The notes under the pieces were generated by a model, which saw only the letters and a program-made list of their open reading frames with translations, searched no databases and was not told the DNA's origin. Both the position numbers and the translations under genes were made by a program. A stretch of DNA of 64,000 bases, taken from NCBI RefSeq assembly GCF_900187385.1, contig NZ_FYEY01000001.1, positions 992,001 through 1,056,000 on the forward strand, written 5' to 3'. Shown here one piece after another: positions 32,986 through 41,919 of this stretch; within the stretch, counting starts at the first letter, position 1, and each line of letters begins with the position of its first letter. The stretch is from Streptomyces sp. 2114.4 (GTDB lineage: Bacteria; Actinomycetota; Actinomycetes; Streptomycetales; Streptomycetaceae).

Positions 32986-34175
32986 ATGCGGATGTATCTG
33001 CTCGCCCTCAACCCCACCGACTCGGTCACCGAGGGGTTCCTGCCCGCTGCCGCCCGCCTCGGCCTCGACGTCACGATCCTGACGGACCAGCCACCGGCGC
33101 ACCGGGAAGTGTCCCCGCAGACCGAGGTCCTGGAGTGCGACGTCCGTGACTTCCGTGCCGTCATCAACCGGATAGCCACCCACCACCGCCCCGACGCGGT
33201 GTTCACCAACAGCGACCATCTGCAGACCCAGGCCGCCCTGGCCGCCGACTACTTCGGACTGCCGGGCAAGGACTGGCGGGCCGCGCTGCGCGCCAAGAAC
33301 AAGGGCGAGATGCGGCGCCACCTGGCCGCCGCGGGCCTGGACGCGGTGCGCTCCATGGAGCTCGCCCCCGGCAGGACCCGTCCGCGTTCGCCGCAGCCGA
33401 CCTGCCCTACCCCGTGGTCCTCAAGCCCCGCGAGGGCGTGGCGAGCGAGGACGTGATCCTGGCCGGGGACGCCGAGGAACTGGTGACGCTCGCCAAGGAG
33501 ATCCAGGCGCGGCGCCCTGACGCGGCGCTGCTGGCCGAGGAGTTCCTGGCCGGCGAGCTGTACACGCTGGAGACGCTGGGCGACGGCCGGGTACGGCATG
33601 TCCTGGGCGGTTTCCACACCACCATGTCCGCGCCGCCCGTCTTCATCGAGGAGCGGCTGGACTTCGTCGCCGCCCCGCCGGAGCCCGTGGTCGCCCAGGT
33701 GTCCGCCCAACTCGACGCGCTGGGCGTCGGGCTGGGCGCCGCTCACACCGAGTTCGTGGTGCACGAGGGGCGGGCGCGGCTGATCGAGGTGAACTACCGC
33801 GTCATCGGCGACCAGTGCGACCTGCTGCTCGCGCAGCTCCTGGGCATCGAGCTGTTCGAGCACATCCTGCGGGCGCATCTGGGCGAGCCGCTGCCCGCGG
33901 ACCTCGGTGCCCGGCGCGACGGCGCGGGCCGGGTGGACTACCCCCTCGCCGACCGGGCGGGCACCCTCACCGCGGCGCCCGCCGCCACCGACCGGACGGT
34001 GGACGGCGTACGGCTCTCGTACCGGCCGCTGCGCGACCTCGGTGAACGGCACCCGTACTACGGCACCAACCGCGACTACATAGGCGTGCTGCGGGTCACC
34101 GGCACCGACCGTGGCGCCGTGGACCGGGTGGCGGACGACTTCGTCGCCGCGGAGCGCTGGGAGATCACCCCATGA
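32986..34175 (+). pseudogene. ATP-grasp siderophore-biosynthesis gene (PvsA-like), frameshifted
   Basis: The gene opens at an ATG after AAGGGG, starting MRMYLLALNPTDSVTEGFLPAAARL. It reads ATP-grasp N-terminal sequence to about residue 128 (RSMELAPG), where the frame shifts at about 33365-33373. In the next frame the protein continues DPSAFAAADLPYPVVLKPREGVASEDV, then AALLAEEFLAGELYTLE and the metal/ATP site ARLIEVNYRVIGDQCD, to a TGA at 34175 that overlaps the next start (ATGA). One inserted base restores a 396-codon gene, and total length is one base short of a multiple of three. It is either a real inactivating mutation or a base-call error in a C5 run. ATP-grasp enzymes ligate a carboxylate to an amine; PvsA does this in vibrioferrin biosynthesis. 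Confidence 0.85.
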
Positions 34176-35989
34176 ACCCCGCACTCGCCACCGCCGAGGC
34201 CCCCGTCGCGCACCGGACCGACGACCCGGCCGGCGCGGACGAAGAGACCGAGCTGCTGGTGCGCGTCCTGGGTGCGCTGTTGCGGGAGGACGTCGTCGGC
34301 CTGCGCACCCGCGGCACGCTGCTGGAACGGCCGGACGGGCACTGGCTGCGGCTCCCCGCGGGCCCGGCCGCCGGCGCCCTGCTGCTGCCGCTCGCCGAGG
34401 ACGGCTACCAGAGCACGTACACCGCCCGGCTGCCGCTCCTGGTCCGCGAGTCCGACGGGGCCAGGCTGACCACGCTCGACGAGGCCGTCACCGCGCTGCG
34501 CGACCTCGCCGACCCGGCCGACCAGGGCGGCTTCGACGCCCTCGCCGAGGAGTGCCGCCAGACCCTGGCGACGATGCGGCTGCACACCCGGACCCGGGAC
34601 GAGGCCGACGCCGCACTGACGAACCTCCACGGCAGCGATCCCGGCGCCTGGCAGGGGCTGGCCGGCGGCCTGGGGTACGACACACTGGCCGCCCGGACCG
34701 ACCACCCCGTCTACCCGACCGCCCGCGGCCGCTCCGGTCTCGACGAGGGCCAACTCCGCGCGTATGCACCCGAGTTCCGTCCGGAGTTCGCGCTGCGCTG
34801 GCTCGCCCTGCCGCGTGCGGCGGTCACCGTGCCGGGTGGCACGGCGGCGCTGCCCGACTGCTGGCCGACACCCGGGGAGCTGGGCCTTGGCCACCTCGAC
34901 GAGAGCCATCTCGCCCTTCCCGTCCACCCGTTGTCCCTCGGCGATCCGCTGCACGGCGCGCTGCGCCGGACCGGTCTGGAGGGCGCGGCGGTGCTGTCCG
35001 ACCGCGAGCTGCTCACCGCGGTTCCGACGCTGTCGATGCGGACCGTGGCACTCGATGCCGACCCGCGGCTGCACCTGAAGCTGCCGCTGGCCACCGCCAC
35101 GCTGGGGCTGCGCAACCGGCGCACCATCAAGCCGGGCACGCTCGTCGACGGCGCGGCGGGCCAGCGGCTGCTGGAGACCGTGCTCGCCCGCGAGCCGCGG
35201 TTCGCCGCCACGGTCCTCCAGGCCGACGAGACCTGCTACGCGCACGCCGGTGACGAGCTGCTGGCCGTGCTGTGCCGCCGCTACCCGGCCGGCCTGGACC
35301 ACAGCGCCGTCGTGCCGATGGCCGCGCTGCTGAGCCGGGCGCCGGGCGGGCGGCTGGTGATCGACCACCTCGCGGACCGCTTCTACGGCGGCGACCCGCT
35401 CGCCCTGCTCGATGCCGCTCTCACGCTGCTCTTCGACTGGCAGACCACCCTCTTCGGCTACGGCATCGCGCTCGAATCGCACCAGCAGAACATTTCGCTG
35501 GTGCTGGACCGGGCCGCCGGCGGCACCCGGCTGCGGCTGCTGTTCAAGGACAACGACGGGCCGCGCATCAACACCGTCCGCCTGCGGGAGGCCCTGGGCG
35601 ACGACGCCCCGGACCCGGCCGGCTTCGCCGACCCGCGGATCTTCGCCGGGAGCGACCGGCCGGTGCTGGACCTGTTCACCACCATCACCGTCCACCTGTG
35701 CGCGGGGTCGTACGCCTTCGGCCTCGCCCGGCACGGACGCGCCCCGCTGGCCCGGCTGCTCGGCCAGGTCCGCGACCGCCTCGCCGAGGCCGTCGAGCGG
35801 CTGGGCACCGGGCCGCACGAGCCGGGCGCCGCGCTGCGCGCCCACGTCCTGGACGCGCCGGAGCTTCCGGTGAAGGCGATGGTCAGCGCCGGGACGCTGC
35901 TGTCCAAGGAGCGCTCGGGGGCCGCCGACATCAACAAGCACTACACCACCGGACCCAACTACCTGCTGCCTACGGGGGCTTCCCGATGA
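34172..35989 (+). CDS. IucA/IucC-family NIS siderophore synthetase (PvsB-like)
   Basis: A 605-residue NRPS-independent siderophore synthetase, which adenylates a carboxylate (usually citrate-derived) and joins it to an amine or alcohol. Visible family segments are LALPVHPLSLGDP at about residue 250, LHLKLPLATATLGLRNRRTIKPG at about 305, the ESHQQNISLVLD ATP-site motif at about 435 and LLFKDNDGPRI at about 455. HPLSL and KDNDG replace the more usual HPWQ and RDxEG, so it belongs to a divergent subgroup. It is coupled by ATGA to the upstream ATP-grasp gene and to the MFS gene after it. Confidence 0.88.
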   Translation: MNPALATAEAPVAHRTDDPAGADEETELLVRVLGALLREDVVGLRTRGTLLERPDGHWLRLPAGPAAGALLLPLAEDGYQSTYTARLPLLVRESDGARLTTLDEAVTALRDLADPADQGGFDALAEECRQTLATMRLHTRTRDEADAALTNLHGSDPGAWQGLAGGLGYDTLAARTDHPVYPTARGRSGLDEGQLRAYAPEFRPEFALRWLALPRAAVTVPGGTAALPDCWPTPGELGLGHLDESHLALPVHPLSLGDPLHGALRRTGLEGAAVLSDRELLTAVPTLSMRTVALDADPRLHLKLPLATATLGLRNRRTIKPGTLVDGAAGQRLLETVLAREPRFAATVLQADETCYAHAGDELLAVLCRRYPAGLDHSAVVPMAALLSRAPGGRLVIDHLADRFYGGDPLALLDAALTLLFDWQTTLFGYGIALESHQQNISLVLDRAAGGTRLRLLFKDNDGPRINTVRLREALGDDAPDPAGFADPRIFAGSDRPVLDLFTTITVHLCAGSYAFGLARHGRAPLARLLGQVRDRLAEAVERLGTGPHEPGAALRAHVLDAPELPVKAMVSAGTLLSKERSGAADINKHYTTGPNYLLPTGASR

Positions 35990-37302
35990 GCACCGCCACC
36001 TCCCGCCGGACCGAGCCGGCGGTCGTCGAGACCAAGGCCCCGCCGGCCCTCGCGCGCCGCCAGGTGCACGCCGTGGCCGGCTGCTACTTCGTGGCCTCGT
36101 TCGCCGCCCTCGGCCTGCCGCCATACCTCACCGAAGTCCTGCCGGAACTGGGCGACGGCGCCGCCCGCTGGGCCGGTCTGCTCTATGTCGTCCCCACCCT
36201 GTTCGGCGCCCTCGGCGCCCCGCTGTGGGGGCGGCTGGCCGACCGCTTCGGCCGTAAACGGCTGCTGCTGCGGGCGCAGTTGGGGCTGGCGACGGCGTTC
36301 CTGCTGGCCGGCTGGGCCGACTCGCTCGCCACGTTCGCCGCGGCGCTGGTCGTCCAGGGCGTCCTCGGTGGCACCTTCGCCGCGTCGAACGGCTATCTGG
36401 GGGCGGCCCTGGAGGGCCATGCGCTGTCCCGGGCCCTGACGCTGATGCAGGGCAGTGCGCGGGCGGCGCTGGTCTTCGCGCCGATCGTGGTCGGCGCGCT
36501 GACGCCGTGGCTGTCGCCGCACCGCCAGTACGCCCTGCTGGCCGTACTGCCGCTGGCCGCGGCCCTGATGCTGGCGAAGCTCCCGGAGCCGGACGCCGCC
36601 CCGGTCGGCGCGGTGCAGGGGGACGGTACCGCCCCGGGTGCCGAGGTCACGGAGCCGGCCGAGGCGGTGCCGGCCGGACGGGGGCCGGCCGGACCGGGGC
36701 CGGCCGGGTACACCCCGGACGCCCGCCCGCTGCGCGCCCTCTACGCCCTGGAGTTCGCGTTCGTCTTCTCCACCGTCATCTCCTTCCCCTACCTGATCTC
36801 CCTCATCTCCCAGCAGCTGCCGGGGACCGGGCCGCTGGTGTCCGGTGTGCTGTTCGCCCTGCCGCACCTGTGCTATCTGGTCGCGGCGATGGGCGTGCAC
36901 CGCGCCTTCCGCAACCGCCCCCGGACCGGGATCGCCCTCGGCTTCGGCTGTATAGCGGCCGGGCTGGCCGGGCACGGCCTCGCCGGCTCACTCACCTCCT
37001 TCATCGCCGTACGCCTGGTGCTGGGTGCCGGGCTCACCCTCGGCCTGGTGTGCCTGTCCGTGCTGGCCGCCGACTGCGCCAAGGGCCGTGCCCCCGGCGG
37101 GCTGTTCGGCTCGATCGAGTTCTTCTCCAAGGCCGGCGCGGTCGCGGCGGGCGTGGCGGCCACCGCCGGCAACGACTGGTTCGGTCCGGTCGCCCCGCTG
37201 CTGACCGGCACCGCGATAGCCGTGGTCACCGGACTCGCGACTGCCGCCCCCCTCCTCGCCCGTACTCTCCGCACCCGCAGGAGCCCCCGATGCCCTCGCT
37301 GA
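35986..37302 (+). CDS. MFS siderophore exporter (PvsC-like)
   Basis: A 438-residue major facilitator with about 12 transmembrane helices and the loop motif GRLADRFGRKRLLL between helices 2 and 3 (about residues 77-92). A Gly/Pro/Ala-rich central loop lies at about 200-242 between the two halves. Its position between two NIS synthetases marks it as the exporter of the finished siderophore. It overlaps the stop of the first synthetase by ATGA, and the next gene starts 13 bases inside its 3' end. Confidence 0.88.
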   Translation: MSTATSRRTEPAVVETKAPPALARRQVHAVAGCYFVASFAALGLPPYLTEVLPELGDGAARWAGLLYVVPTLFGALGAPLWGRLADRFGRKRLLLRAQLGLATAFLLAGWADSLATFAAALVVQGVLGGTFAASNGYLGAALEGHALSRALTLMQGSARAALVFAPIVVGALTPWLSPHRQYALLAVLPLAAALMLAKLPEPDAAPVGAVQGDGTAPGAEVTEPAEAVPAGRGPAGPGPAGYTPDARPLRALYALEFAFVFSTVISFPYLISLISQQLPGTGPLVSGVLFALPHLCYLVAAMGVHRAFRNRPRTGIALGFGCIAAGLAGHGLAGSLTSFIAVRLVLGAGLTLGLVCLSVLAADCAKGRAPGGLFGSIEFFSKAGAVAAGVAATAGNDWFGPVAPLLTGTAIAVVTGLATAAPLLARTLRTRRSPRCPR

Positions 37303-39068
37303 CCAATTCGCCCGGCACCGCCCCGGTGTCCGCCGCCCCCACCGGCCTGCCCACCGCCGACCAGGCCGTGGCACACACCCTGCTCAACTGTCTGCTGCGG
37401 GAGGTCTCCGGCCCCGAGCACCAGACCGCCGTCGACGACGGGCGGCTGCTGATCCGGCTGCCGCGCCGCGGTGTGCTGCTGCGGGTCGCGCTGCGCCGTA
37501 CCTCGCTGCTGGGCGCGCACCGCTTCACCGGCCCGGTGTCGGAGCAGACCGACGGCGGCTGGGCGGAGGTCGGCTGGCGGCAGCTGGCCGAGTACGTGCG
37601 CGCCGAGCTGTCGCTGCGCACCGGGGTGCACAACGAGGAGTTCCTGGCGCAGATCGCCTCCAGCCACCAGGCCGTGTCCGCCGCACTTGCGGCCCGTGTG
37701 GAGGCTCCGGCCGTCGGGGAGTACACCGCGGACGACTGGCAGGCCGCCTACGTCTCCTCCGAGCAGTCGCTGCTCCTGGGCCACCGCTTCCACCCGACCC
37801 CCAAGGCCCGCACCGGCGACCCCACCGCCTGGCAGTCCTACGCCCCCGAGACCGGGGCTGTCTTTCCGCTGCTGCTGCTCGCCGTGCGCGAGGAGCTGAT
37901 CGCCGAGGAGGGGTCCGGCGACGGCGCCACCGCCCCGCTGGACGCGCTGCACGCCGATGTCCCGGAGGGCTACCGGCTGCTGCCCGTCCATCCCTGGCAG
38001 TACGAGCTGCTGCGCGACCACGCGGGCCTCGCACAGGCGCTGGAGCGCGACGACATCCGCGTCCTGGGCAGCAGCGAGACGCCGTTCGCCGCCACCGCGT
38101 CGGTGCGCACGCTCTACGACGGCGACACCTTCCTGAAGTTCAGCCTGAACGTCCGCATCACCAACTGCCTCCGCAAGAACGCCAGTTACGAACTGTCCGG
38201 GGCGGTGGCCCTCACCCGGCTGCTGGCGCCCGCGCTCACCGATCTCGCCACCCGGTTCCCGGGCGCCGCGGTGCTCCGGGAGCCCGCCTACCGCAGCCTC
38301 GCGCTGCCCGGCGCGGACGGCCGCCCGGACACCGAGCTGCTGGAGGGCTTCGGCGTCATCGTCCGCGAGGGCCTGTCCCAGCGGCTGCTGCCGGACACCA
38401 TCCCGCTGCTGGCGGGCGCGGTCGCGGACGAGTACTCCACCAGCCCCGCGCACATCTCCCGCCTCCTGGACGGCGCCGGTCCACAGGCCGCGCTGGAGTG
38501 GTGGGCCGCCTACCTCAACCTGCTGGTGCCGCCGGTGCTCGCCGCCTACTTCGACCACGGTCTGGTGCTGGAGCCGCACCTGCAGAACGTGCTGGTCTGC
38601 GTCGACGGCGACGGGATGCCCGCGCAGGTCCTCTTCCGCGACCTGGAGGGCACCAAGCTCGTCCCCGAGCACCACGCCGACCTGCTGGCCTCGCTGCCCG
38701 AGCAGGTCGCGGCGCCGATGACCTACGATGCCCAGCGCGGCTGGGACCGGGTGGTGTACTGCCTGCTGGTCAACCACGTCGCCGAAATGCTCGCCGCGCT
38801 CGCCGACCTGCACCCGGACACCGAGACCGAGCTGTGGGCACAGGTCCGCCGCACCCTGCAGACCCACGCGGACCGGTACGGCTGCCCGCCGCGGCTGGCC
38901 GCCCTGCTGGCCGGCGTCCCGCTGCCCGCCAAGGCCAATCTGCTCACCCGCTGGGAGCGCAAGGCCGACCGTGAGGCCGGCTACGTCCTGCTGCCCTCGC
39001 CGCTGGCCGAGGCCGTTCTGTCGGGCGCCGTGCGTACCGACGACACCTCCCCCTGGAGCGCCCGATGA
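37290..39068 (+). CDS. IucA/IucC-family NIS siderophore synthetase (PvsD-like)
   Basis: A 592-residue NIS synthetase with canonical motifs: RLLPVHPWQYELL at about residue 230, FLKFSLNVRITNCLRKN at about 285, LEPHLQNVLVCVDGDG at about 427 and VLFRDLEGTKLV at about 448. It should form an ester or amide with citrate as first or second step of assembly. The ATG at 37290 follows CAGGAG and lies inside the end of the MFS gene. It overlaps the decarboxylase gene by ATGA. Differences from the other synthetase suggest the two act at different steps. Confidence 0.9.
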   Translation: MPSLTNSPGTAPVSAAPTGLPTADQAVAHTLLNCLLREVSGPEHQTAVDDGRLLIRLPRRGVLLRVALRRTSLLGAHRFTGPVSEQTDGGWAEVGWRQLAEYVRAELSLRTGVHNEEFLAQIASSHQAVSAALAARVEAPAVGEYTADDWQAAYVSSEQSLLLGHRFHPTPKARTGDPTAWQSYAPETGAVFPLLLLAVREELIAEEGSGDGATAPLDALHADVPEGYRLLPVHPWQYELLRDHAGLAQALERDDIRVLGSSETPFAATASVRTLYDGDTFLKFSLNVRITNCLRKNASYELSGAVALTRLLAPALTDLATRFPGAAVLREPAYRSLALPGADGRPDTELLEGFGVIVREGLSQRLLPDTIPLLAGAVADEYSTSPAHISRLLDGAGPQAALEWWAAYLNLLVPPVLAAYFDHGLVLEPHLQNVLVCVDGDGMPAQVLFRDLEGTKLVPEHHADLLASLPEQVAAPMTYDAQRGWDRVVYCLLVNHVAEMLAALADLHPDTETELWAQVRRTLQTHADRYGCPPRLAALLAGVPLPAKANLLTRWERKADREAGYVLLPSPLAEAVLSGAVRTDDTSPWSAR

Positions 39069-40312
39069 CCACTCCCGCCCCCGCCCTCACCCCGTGCGTC
39101 CGCGACCGCGCCCTGGCCCTCGCGCCCGGGGAACTGCCCGCCTACCTCTACGACCTGACGGCGCTGCGCGCGCATCTCGCCGAGGTCCGGGCCGCGCTGC
39201 CCGAACGCGTCGAGCTGTACTACGCGGCCAAGGCCAACCCGGAGCCGGAGATCCTGACGGCGCTGCGCCCGTACGTGGACGGCTACGAGGTCTCCTCGGG
39301 CGGCGAGCTGGCACACGTCGGCAAGGCCGTGCCGGACGCGTCGCTCGCCTTCGGCGGCCCCGGCAAGACGCCCGCCGAGGTCACCCAGGCGCTGGAGCTG
39401 GGTGTGGCGCGCTTCCACGTGGAGAGCGTCTACGAGCTCCACATGCTCGCGAGCCTGGCCGCCCGCCTGGCTCCGCAGCGCCGGATCGCGGTGCTGGCCC
39501 GGTTCAACCTGCCGGTCGACGACGGCTCCCTGGACGGCAGTTCGCTGGCCATGGGCGGCCGCCCCACCCCCTTCGGCCTGGACCCCGGTCAGGCCGGTGA
39601 GGTCGTCGCCCTGCTCACCGACGGCACCTACCCGCAGCTCGAACTCCGCGGCATCCACGCCCACCTGGCCAGCGGCCTGGAGGCACCGGAGCAGCTCGCG
39701 GTGTCCGAAGCCATCGTGAAGTGGGCCGCCGACCTGGCCGCACATCACCGGATACCGCTCTCCGAGGTGACCATCGGCGGTGGCATGGCCGTCGACTACG
39801 CCGAGCCGGAGCGCCGGTTCGACTGGGCGGCGTACGGTGCGGGCCTGGCCCGGCTCGCCGACGCCCACCCCGGCTTCACCCTGCGCATCGAGCCCGGTCG
39901 CGCGCTGACCGCCTACTGCGGCTGGTACGCCACCGAGGTGCTGGATGTGAAGCACAGCCACGGCGAGGAGTTCGCCGTGGTCCGCGGCGGCACCCACCAT
40001 CTGCGCACGCCCGCGACCAAGGGCCACGACCAGCCCTGCACGGTGCTGCCGTCCGAGGCGCCCTGGCCGCACCCCTGGCCGCGGTCGGCCGCGCAGGGCG
40101 ACCGGGTCTCCGTCACCGGACAGCTGTGCACCCCCAAGGACGTCCTCGCCCGCAACGTCCCGGCGCCGGGGCTGCGGGCCGGTGACCGGGTGGTGTTCGG
40201 GGTGGCCGGCGCGTACGCCTGGAACATCTCGCACCACGACTTCCTGATGCACCCGCGCCCCGGCTTCCACTTCCTCGGTGCCGCGGAGCCCGGTGCGGCC
40301 GGGGAGGTCTGA
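39065..40312 (+). CDS. PLP-dependent fold-III decarboxylase (PvsE-like)
   Basis: A 415-residue alanine-racemase-fold decarboxylase of the DAP/ornithine decarboxylase family. The PLP lysine is in ELYYAAKANPEPE at about residue 56, the Gly-rich phosphate loop in VTIGGGMAVDY, and EPGRALTAYCG follows. The C-terminal LCTPKDVLARN supplies the Cys of the second subunit's active site. In vibrioferrin-type pathways the matching enzyme decarboxylates a seryl moiety to give the ethanolamine part. It is the last intact gene of the five-gene biosynthetic run. Confidence 0.88.
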   Translation: MTTPAPALTPCVRDRALALAPGELPAYLYDLTALRAHLAEVRAALPERVELYYAAKANPEPEILTALRPYVDGYEVSSGGELAHVGKAVPDASLAFGGPGKTPAEVTQALELGVARFHVESVYELHMLASLAARLAPQRRIAVLARFNLPVDDGSLDGSSLAMGGRPTPFGLDPGQAGEVVALLTDGTYPQLELRGIHAHLASGLEAPEQLAVSEAIVKWAADLAAHHRIPLSEVTIGGGMAVDYAEPERRFDWAAYGAGLARLADAHPGFTLRIEPGRALTAYCGWYATEVLDVKHSHGEEFAVVRGGTHHLRTPATKGHDQPCTVLPSEAPWPHPWPRSAAQGDRVSVTGQLCTPKDVLARNVPAPGLRAGDRVVFGVAGAYAWNISHHDFLMHPRPGFHFLGAAEPGAAGEV

Positions 40313-40458
40313 GTGCTGCGCCCCGACGAGGTCCGGCGCGGGCTCGCCGCGCCGAGTGGCGCGCCGACGGTGTCCGGGCCTTCGTCGTGGGCGAGGACCG
40401 CGATCTGACGGCGCGGGCGCTGCGGGGACACCTGGAGCGGAGCGCCGGGCGGGGCTGA
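40313..40458 (+). pseudogene. Possible remnant of a ligase C-terminus
   Basis: Immediately after the decarboxylase stop a GTG opens LRPDEVRRGLAAP, then the reading changes frame to EWRADGVRAFVVGEDRDLTARALRGHL and stops at 40458. The second piece looks like the C-terminal subdomain of an AMP-forming ligase (VKAFVV...LTxxxLxxH). The two pieces together suggest a decayed gene. The evidence is slight, and it could be non-coding. Confidence 0.3.
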
Positions 40459-40545
40459 CGGCAACTCCTTCGGCGGTATCCGCCCGTGCCCGGGACGGGT
40501 AACTGATGACCGGGTAACCGATCGTCCGAAGGAGCTGAGCGGGAC

Positions 40546-41778
40546 ATGGCCCAGAACACGGCATTCATCATCGCGGGAGCGGGGCTGGCCGGCGCGAAGG
40601 CCGCGGAGACACTGCGGGCGGAGGGCTTCGACGGCCCCGTGGTCCTGCTGGGTGACGAGCACGAGCGTCCCTATGAGCGTCCGCCGCTGTCCAAGGGCTA
40701 CCTCCTGGGCACCTCCGAGAAGGAGAAGGTGTACGTCCACCCGCCGCAGTGGTACGCCGAGCACGACGTCGATCTGCGCCTGGGCAACGCCGTCACCGCG
40801 CTCGACCCGGCCGGCCACGAGGTGACCCTCGCCGACGGCAGCACGCTGGGCTACGCCAAGCTGCTGCTGGCCACCGGCTCCACCCCCCGCCCGCTGCCGG
40901 TGCCCGGCGCCGACCTCGACGGGGTCCACACGCTGCGGCGCCTGGCGGACAGCGACCGCCTCAAGGAGGTCTTCCGCTCCGCGTCCCGGGTCGTGGTGGT
41001 CGGCGGTGGCTGGATCGGGCTGGAGACCACGGCAGCGGCGCGGGCGGCCGGGGCGGAGGTCACCGTGCTGGAGTCGGCGCCGCTGCCCCTGCTGGGGGTG
41101 CTGGGCCCCGAGGTCGCCCAGATCTTCGCCGATCTCCACACCGGGCACGGCGTCGCGCTGCGCTGCGGCGCCCAGGTCACGGAGATCACCGGCACGGACG
41201 GTGCGGTGGACGGGGTACGGCTGGCCGACGGCACCCGGATCGCGGCCGACGCGGTCATCGTCGGCATCGGCATCACCCCCAACAGCGAGCCGGCCGCCGC
41301 GGCCGGGCTCAAGGTCGACAACGGAGTCGTCGTGGACGAGCGGCTGTGCTCCTCCCACCCGGACATCTACGCCGCCGGCGATGTCGCGAGCGCCTACCAC
41401 CCCCTCCTGGGCAGGCACCTCCGCGTCGAGCACTGGGCCAACGCCCTCCACCAGCCGCGGACCGCCGCCCAGGCCATGCTGGGCCGGGAGGTCCGCTACG
41501 ACCGGCTGCCGTACTTCTTCACCGACCAGTACGACCTGGGCATGGAGTACACGGGGTACGTCGGCCCGGAGGGCTATGACCGGGTCGTCTTCCGCGGCGA
41601 CACCGGCGCCCGTGAGTTCATCGCCTTCTGGCTGTCCGGCGGCCGGGTGCTGGCCGGGATGAACGTCAACGTCTGGGACGTCACCGATCCGATCCGGGCC
41701 CTGGTGGCGAGCGGGCGGGCCGTGGACCCGGAGCGGCTCGCCGACACGGACGTATCGCTGGACGCGCTCGTCCCCTGA
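40546..41778 (+). CDS. NAD(P)/FAD-dependent ferredoxin-reductase-like flavoprotein
   Basis: A 410-residue pyridine-nucleotide-disulfide-type reductase of the rubredoxin/ferredoxin reductase (BphA4-like) group. The FAD motif is FIIAGAGLAGAKAAETLRAEGF at residue 7, the NAD motif VVVVGGGWIGLETTAAARAAGAEVTVLE at about 147, the second FAD segment DIYAAGDVASAYHPLL at about 275, and a C-terminal interface domain follows. It passes electrons from NAD(P)H to a small iron-sulfur partner. AAGGAG precedes the ATG. It lies 141 bases upstream of the nitrate reductase fusion and may support nitrogen assimilation, but could serve another acceptor. Confidence 0.85.
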   Translation: MAQNTAFIIAGAGLAGAKAAETLRAEGFDGPVVLLGDEHERPYERPPLSKGYLLGTSEKEKVYVHPPQWYAEHDVDLRLGNAVTALDPAGHEVTLADGSTLGYAKLLLATGSTPRPLPVPGADLDGVHTLRRLADSDRLKEVFRSASRVVVVGGGWIGLETTAAARAAGAEVTVLESAPLPLLGVLGPEVAQIFADLHTGHGVALRCGAQVTEITGTDGAVDGVRLADGTRIAADAVIVGIGITPNSEPAAAAGLKVDNGVVVDERLCSSHPDIYAAGDVASAYHPLLGRHLRVEHWANALHQPRTAAQAMLGREVRYDRLPYFFTDQYDLGMEYTGYVGPEGYDRVVFRGDTGAREFIAFWLSGGRVLAGMNVNVWDVTDPIRALVASGRAVDPERLADTDVSLDALVP

Positions 41779-41831
41779 GCGGCGGCCGCCGGCCGTTCTC
41801 ACGGGGCGCGGCCGGCGACTGTGTGGCCGCC

Positions 41832-41870
41832 GTAACGACGGGTGATCACCAGGCGTGACACCCGGTTAAC
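41832..41870 (+). promoter_or_regulatory. Possible GlnR-type site upstream of the nitrate reductase
   Basis: GTAAC-N6-TGATC and GTGAC-N6-TTAAC are arranged like the paired a/b half-sites of the Streptomyces GlnR box (GTnAC-N6-GAAAC), with weak second halves. They lie 50-90 bases before the GTG at 41920. Confidence 0.35.
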
Positions 41871-41919
41871 GGGCGATTCCTACCGTGGGCGGAGCATCCG
41901 ACCACGAAGGGGACCGCCC

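Noticed and set aside
40496..40518. GlnR box upstream of the ferredoxin-reductase-like gene
   Set aside because: CGGGTAAC occurs twice at a 15-base spacing, but the half-sites do not have the 6-base gap and GAAAC partner of GlnR sites.
41842..41919. Upstream ATG for the nitrate reductase
   Set aside because: The extra 26 residues are Arg-rich and would cover the promoter and GlnR-like region. The GTG at 41920 has a ribosome-binding site and matches the family N-terminus.
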